The notes below the pieces were generated by a model. The model ran no database searches. It saw nothing but the letters and a program-made list of their open reading frames with translations, and had not been told where the DNA came from. From an uncultured Fretibacterium sp. (GTDB lineage: Bacteria > Synergistota > Synergistia > Synergistales > Aminobacteriaceae): DNA of 11,118 bases. The translations under genes and the position numbers were made by a program. The stretch's first letter is position 1. Each line of letters begins with the position of its first letter. The DNA lies in NCBI GenBank assembly GCA_937892105.1, contig CALAUZ010000097.1, positions 1-11,118 of the forward strand, read 5' to 3'. Shown here piece by piece: positions 7,641-11,118 of this stretch.

Positions 7641-8140
7641 TACAGGCAGGCTTCAAGCGGAACTTTCACCACAATCTTGCGTATCTTTGCGGGTTTGCCG
7701 TCAACAGCAATTGCAGGAACATGAACGTCCCATGGGAAATATACCGCGAACGTACCTACTTCCATTGATATAACCCCCTCACGAAGGTTGGTATTATTCT
7801 CGTAGAACAGTATATCGCGCGGAGTATTCAGTAAATCCTCGTTCACTATATTGGTGCCGTCATCGTTGTAGTACGCCGCATTCTCAGGGCCGCCGTCAGC
7901 TAGAAACTGGACATCAATATACTTCCTGTGTATTTCCGGGCGAAGTTCGTTTCTCTGCTTAGTCTCAAGGTCAAGCACCTGAAGTATCATTGCAGTACCG
8001 TCAAGCGAAATGTCGAACCTTCCAGGCTCATGCGATTTCATGTCATTGTCATGAAGAAACCTGAGAGCTGATGCAAGTGGTGAAGGCAGAAGTTTAAGCT
8101 GTGTGTTGAAGAACTCATTATGAACATTGCCATACAACAT
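7640..8140 (-). CDS. YhcH/YjgK/YiaL family protein (cupin-like sugar anomerase)
   Basis: Small cytoplasmic protein of 166 residues, slightly longer than the roughly 150 usual for this family (DUF386, including EbgC and E. coli YhcH/NanQ, a sialic-acid anomerase). Visible marks: MLYGNVHN start, FLHDNDMKSHEPGRFDI (28-44), the strongly conserved EIHRKYIDVQFL (69-80; H71, R72, K73, D76), and YFPWDVHVP (134-142; D138, H140), residues expected to bind a metal and sugar in the jelly-roll pocket, followed by IRKIVVKVP (153-161). Family members usually sit with sialic acid, galactoside or diketogulonate genes; here partners are an M28 hydrolase and an SDR, so the substrate is unknown. AGGAGG at 8149-8154 lies 8 bases before the ATG, within the 17-base gap after the flagellin stop, and no terminator intervenes. 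Confidence 0.88.
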   Translation of the reverse strand: MLYGNVHNEFFNTQLKLLPSPLASALRFLHDNDMKSHEPGRFDISLDGTAMILQVLDLETKQRNELRPEIHRKYIDVQFLADGGPENAAYYNDDGTNIVNEDLLNTPRDILFYENNTNLREGVISMEVGTFAVYFPWDVHVPAIAVDGKPAKIRKIVVKVPLEACL

Positions 8141-8157
8141 GATAATTTCCTCCTACT

Positions 8158-9846
8158 TTATGAATTTCCCAGAAGGCTGAACACTGCTTCCGGCTGCTGG
8201 TTAGCCTGTGCAAGCATAGCCTGTTCCGCACGGCTCAGTATCTGGAACTCTATGAATCTCATCGCTGACTTTGCATAATCAGCATCAGATATCCTTGAAC
8301 GTGAGTCTGTGAGATTTTCACCTGATATCTTCAGGCTGTCCATTGAATGCTCCAGCGCGTTCCCGTATGAGACTATCTGCGTCCTCTGTTTCACAACGCT
8401 GTCAATCGCCTCGTCAAGATAACCTATAGACCTTGAAGCAAGCTCTCTTGTCATTACATTAACCCTGCCTACTCCAAGCATGTCCGCAGAAACATTCCCA
8501 AACTGAACGAAAAATGTTTCGTCCTCATTCGTCCCTATCTGGAAAGCTAAACCATTGTTGGCAAGATGAACATTCGCCGTGTACGTTCCTGACGATGACA
8601 TAATGTAGCTTTTCATGTTCTCGTTCCATGACGCTACAGTTCCGGCCATAGGGTCGAAATCTATGTCAGCGTTTGGGTGAATTATTCCGTTCAACTCATG
8701 ACCAGTAATCTTCATGTCCGTAACTACGGCTTCTCCCGTGTGCGCATCATACACTGATACACGAAATGTCCCTTCTTCAGAGTCCTGTATTGTGTTCAGT
8801 CCCAGAGCGGAAATCAAGTCGTCATTGCCGGCAAAATATATCTCACCTTCACGCCCCTGCACAGCACTGCGTATCACTAAGGTTGATTTTATGTCGTAGC
8901 CTGTTATGTTGCCCTTGTCGTCATACACTGCCGAACGTGAATGCACCGACTCGGAAGTCATTTCTGTACCGTCTGAAACTGTCGCGAAATGACCGGCATT
9001 ATCCGTATATACTGACTGCCCTAAACCTTCCGCGATTGCAGCGTTTATCTTGTCGGCTGTATCTTGAAGCGTATCTCCGGCGTACAGCGTTATGCTTGTT
9101 GTCCTGCCATCACCCTGTATAACCGTGAGCTTCTGAGGCTCTGAGACGATGAACGTTCCCTCTGACGTGTAGAACTGTGAAATTTCCTTCAGCGTCTTGT
9201 CGTAATACACTTCAATGTCATTGCTGCCATCTTCAGAATTTACCAGCATAGTCTCCGTAACACTCATAATGTTGCTTTTCTGCGCCTGAGCCTTGCCGGG
9301 ATCTGAGCGTATCTCTATTCTGTAATTGGCCTCTGCATTCTGAGTATTGCCATTGCTGTCAGTGGTGAGAAGACCACCTTTAACCCTGACTTTCATTCTT
9401 ACGTCATCAGTTGACCATAGGGCACCGAGTGAACCGTCAAGAAGTCTTTTAGTGTTGAAATTAGTGTAGTCTGAAATATGATCGAGCTGCTTTTTGAGTT
9501 CCTCTATCTCCTCCTGAACATGTATTCTGTCTTGTGATGTAAGACTGTCATTTGAGGCATGTACTGATAATTCACGCATTCTATGAAGAAGGTCATTGGT
9601 ATCGCCCAATGCGCCATCAGCCACACGAAGCATTGATAAGCCGTCCTGAGCATTCTTTATGGCCATGTCGTAACCCTTTATCTGGGAACGCATTTTCTCG
9701 CTTATCGCCAAGCCTGAAGCGTCATCTGCGGAAGAATTTATCTTCAGTCCCGAAGCAAGGGGCTTAATGGACTTATTGAGCATGTTATCAGTAGCTTTTG
9801 TTACGTTAAGGGCAGATAATGCTGTAAGGTTATTATTTATGATCAT
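8158..9846 (-). CDS. Flagellin with large central domain
   Basis: Filament subunit exported by the flagellar type III system. With the chosen start it has 562 residues, longer than simple flagellins (about 280-500). The N-terminal D0/D1 region (about 1-140) includes MIINNNLTALSALN, LASGLKINSSADDASGLAIS, HRMRELSVHASND and YTNFNTKRLLDG. The C-terminal D1/D0 (about 470 to the end) includes RISDADYAKSAMRFIEFQIL and QANQQPEAVFSLL. The variable middle contains a Flagellin_IN-like stretch (AGDTLQDTADKINAAIAEGL) and a later LISALGLNTIQ segment. The frame begins at an ATG at 9853-9855, but GAGGGA directly abuts that codon, leaving no spacing; the ATG three codons later (9844-9846) has 9 bases and gives the family N-terminus MIINNN. 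No other flagellar genes are in the window. It is not cysteine-bearing and looks intact. Confidence 0.95.
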   Translation of the reverse strand: MIINNNLTALSALNVTKATDNMLNKSIKPLASGLKINSSADDASGLAISEKMRSQIKGYDMAIKNAQDGLSMLRVADGALGDTNDLLHRMRELSVHASNDSLTSQDRIHVQEEIEELKKQLDHISDYTNFNTKRLLDGSLGALWSTDDVRMKVRVKGGLLTTDSNGNTQNAEANYRIEIRSDPGKAQAQKSNIMSVTETMLVNSEDGSNDIEVYYDKTLKEISQFYTSEGTFIVSEPQKLTVIQGDGRTTSITLYAGDTLQDTADKINAAIAEGLGQSVYTDNAGHFATVSDGTEMTSESVHSRSAVYDDKGNITGYDIKSTLVIRSAVQGREGEIYFAGNDDLISALGLNTIQDSEEGTFRVSVYDAHTGEAVVTDMKITGHELNGIIHPNADIDFDPMAGTVASWNENMKSYIMSSSGTYTANVHLANNGLAFQIGTNEDETFFVQFGNVSADMLGVGRVNVMTRELASRSIGYLDEAIDSVVKQRTQIVSYGNALEHSMDSLKISGENLTDSRSRISDADYAKSAMRFIEFQILSRAEQAMLAQANQQPEAVFSLLGNS

Positions 9847-9855
9847 GTTATTCAT

Positions 9856-9861
9856 TCCCTC
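9856..9861 (-). promoter_or_regulatory. Flagellin ribosome binding site fixing the start codon
   Basis: GAGGGA on the minus strand touches the first in-frame ATG (9853-9855) with zero spacing, but is 9 bases from the next (9844-9846). The second is therefore the likely start, in agreement with the usual flagellin N-terminus. Confidence 0.7.
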
Positions 9862-9891
9862 GCTGCTAAGATACTGAATGTATTAGAATAA

Positions 9892-9900
9892 TTATCGGGG
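9892..9900 (-). promoter_or_regulatory. Candidate sigma-28-type -10 element of the flagellin gene
   Basis: CCCCGATAA on the minus strand contains CCGATAA, close to the flagellar sigma factor -10 consensus GCCGATAA, and lies 45 bases before the chosen start. The -35 position at the usual 15-base spacing reads TTAT rather than TAAA; a TAAA exists but 28 bases away. This is suggestive because of the gene it precedes, not proven. Confidence 0.4.
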
Positions 9901-9932
9901 ATATGTGCGAAAAAATAAATCACGTGTTTTAA

Positions 9933-9944
9933 TGCTTTGAAGCA
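9933..9944. promoter_or_regulatory. Short inverted repeat upstream of the flagellin promoter
   Basis: TGCTT-TG-AAGCA has perfect 5-base arms and lies about 33 bases upstream of the candidate -10, between the glmS terminator and the flagellin promoter. It might be a regulator site; chance occurrence is also plausible. Confidence 0.2.
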
Positions 9945-9955
9945 AACAATAAAAA

Positions 9956-9982
9956 TCCCCCTGCCCATTAACGACAGGGGGA
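9956..9982 (-). terminator. Intrinsic terminator after glmS
   Basis: Arms TCCCCCTG (9956-9963) and CAGGGGGA (9975-9982) make a perfect 8-base stem with an 11-base loop, 10 bases after the glmS stop. On the minus strand the stem is followed by TTTTTATTG, a good U-tract. The opposite side also has seven T's (9985-9991) in the plus direction, so the hairpin could act both ways. It separates glmS from the flagellin promoter. Confidence 0.88.
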
Positions 9983-9992
9983 AATTTTTTTC

Positions 9993-11118
9993 CTACTCAA
10001 CCGTTACGCTCTTGGCCAAATTTCTCGGCTTGTCAACATCTAGCTTCCTTGCCACAGCAACATAATACCCCAACAACTGAAGCGGAATTACAGCAAGGCT
10101 CGCAGAAAAATGCTCGTCCGTCTCAGGAACATGAAACACGAAATCAGCATCTTCCTTCAGGTATTCGCAACCCCTCGTCGATACAACAAGCAGAAATCCA
10201 CCGCGGCTTTTAGCTTCAAGCATGTTGCTGGCGGTCTTCTGGTATAAACCCTTCTGCGTCATTATTCCGGCAACAAGCATTCCTCGTTCAATCAGGCTTA
10301 TCGGGCCATGCTTCATTTCTCCGGCGGCTATGGCCTCACTGTGAAGGTAGCTTATCTCCTTCATCTTGAGGCTTCCTTCCATTGCTACGGCGTAATCTAT
10401 ATTGCGTCCCAAATAGAAGGCGTTGCGTGCGTTCACAAACCTGTACGCAAGTTCCTCAAGGCTTCCCCTCTCGTCAAGTATCTCGTCTATCTTCTCCGGC
10501 AGCTTCTGAATTTCACCTATCAGGCGTTCACTTTCAGCATCATCAATTTTACCCCTGACATGTGCAAACTTCACAGCCAGCGCGTAACATGCCACAAGCT
10601 GCGCACTGTATGCCTTAGTCGTCGCAACAGCAATCTCAGGCCCGGCCATAGTGTAGAATACGCTGTCCGCTTCACGGGCTATGGTGCTTCCAACAACGTT
10701 GACTATTGCGAGGGTGGATATACCGTTTTCCTTTGCACGCCTCATTGCTGCAAGTGTATCGGCTGTCTCTCCTGATTGCGAGATTATTATTGCCAGAGCG
10801 TTCCTGTCCATTGGCATATTGCGGTAACGGAACTCTGAAGCCATCTCAATACGCACAGGTATCCCCGCCAAATCCTCAATCACATACTGCGCAACAGCTC
10901 CTGCATGATAGGCAGAACCGCAGGCAACAATATATATCTGTGATAGCGACTTTATTCTTTCGTCATTAAGCCCCATCTCCGAAATGTCTATTTTTTCGGA
11001 ATGATAAACTGCACCGAAAGTGTCTTTTACAGCACGGGCTTGTTCGTGAATTTCCTTCATCATGAAGTGTTCAAACCCGCCTTTTTCCGCAGCATTAGCG
11101 TCCCAAGTTACCTCGCTG
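9993..11118 (-). CDS. glmS: Glutamine-fructose-6-phosphate aminotransferase, partial (N-terminus beyond right edge)
   Basis: Makes glucosamine-6-phosphate from fructose-6-phosphate and glutamine, the first committed step to UDP-GlcNAc for peptidoglycan and lipopolysaccharide. The frame stays open to the right edge, giving 374 visible codons of about 600; the missing part is the N-terminal glutaminase domain. The linker SEVTWDANAAEKGGFEHFMM leads into two SIS domains. SIS1 shows CGSAYHA (66-72), SQSGETADT (113-121) and AGPEIAVATTKAYSAQL (158-174). SIS2 shows LGRNIDYAVAMEGSLKMKEI, with the isomerase-site K253 and E254 and H270 in EMKHGP. The end PRNLAKSVTVE is the usual C-terminus. An internal ATG at 11061-11063 is not the start, because the family linker continues upstream in frame. 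No glmS ribozyme can be judged here since the 5' end is outside the window. Confidence 0.97.
   Translation of the reverse strand, partial: SEVTWDANAAEKGGFEHFMMKEIHEQARAVKDTFGAVYHSEKIDISEMGLNDERIKSLSQIYIVACGSAYHAGAVAQYVIEDLAGIPVRIEMASEFRYRNMPMDRNALAIIISQSGETADTLAAMRRAKENGISTLAIVNVVGSTIAREADSVFYTMAGPEIAVATTKAYSAQLVACYALAVKFAHVRGKIDDAESERLIGEIQKLPEKIDEILDERGSLEELAYRFVNARNAFYLGRNIDYAVAMEGSLKMKEISYLHSEAIAAGEMKHGPISLIERGMLVAGIMTQKGLYQKTASNMLEAKSRGGFLLVVSTRGCEYLKEDADFVFHVPETDEHFSASLAVIPLQLLGYYVAVARKLDVDKPRNLAKSVTVE

Noticed and set aside
9900..9982. Possible sigma-54 promoter upstream of flagellin
   Set aside because: No GG-N10-GC spacing is present on the minus strand; the nearest GG to GC distance is 13 bases.
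10308..10775. Plus-strand open frame of 155 codons
   Set aside because: It lies entirely antisense to the conserved glmS SIS domains, so it is a shadow frame with no recognisable protein.
9993..11063. glmS starting at the internal ATG at 11061-11063
   Set aside because: The frame continues to the right edge and encodes the conserved TWDANAAEKGGFEHF linker, so this Met is internal.

Overview
The window is ordinary, densely packed bacterial chromosome. Nine genes are visible, eight on the minus strand and one on the plus strand, and no stretch of 300 bases lacks a gene. The gene set (two-subunit glycyl-tRNA synthetase, a clostridial-type iron-sulfur flavoprotein, a large flagellin, a secreted LysM/M23 peptidase, AGGAGG-type ribosome binding sites and some TTG starts) suggests an anaerobic, flagellated bacterium. 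The general look of the proteins makes me favour the Synergistota (gut or anaerobic-digester type). That assignment is inference; no rRNA or other decisive marker is present.

Layout, read in the direction of minus-strand transcription from the right edge: (1) The C-terminal two thirds of glmS (UDP-GlcNAc precursor synthesis) ends in a strong hairpin terminator at 9956-9982. (2) A flagellin gene follows, with a sigma-28-like -10 element upstream. Seventeen bases after its stop begins a tightly coupled set: a YhcH/YjgK/YiaL-family sugar anomerase-like protein, an M28-family metallopeptidase and a short-chain dehydrogenase (TAATG and ATGA junctions). No terminator is visible between the flagellin and this set, so all four could share a transcript. 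(3) A single plus-strand gene at 5391-6011 encodes an iron-sulfur flavoprotein. It converges on the dehydrogenase across a hairpin at 6020-6044. (4) Divergent from it, across a 235-base promoter region, runs a four-gene cluster: ilvA, the LysM/M23 peptidase, glyQ and glyS (glyS cut by the left edge). Gaps in this cluster are 18, 27 and -1 bases.

Functionally the window mixes amino-acid metabolism (ilvA), translation (glyQS), envelope work (M23 peptidase, glmS), motility (flagellin), redox chemistry (flavoprotein) and a small carbohydrate/peptide module of unknown substrate. I see no CRISPR array, mobile element, tRNA, rRNA or phage gene. The most testable novelty is the linkage of flagellin to the anomerase-like/M28/dehydrogenase genes. 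I do not see a clearly new system.
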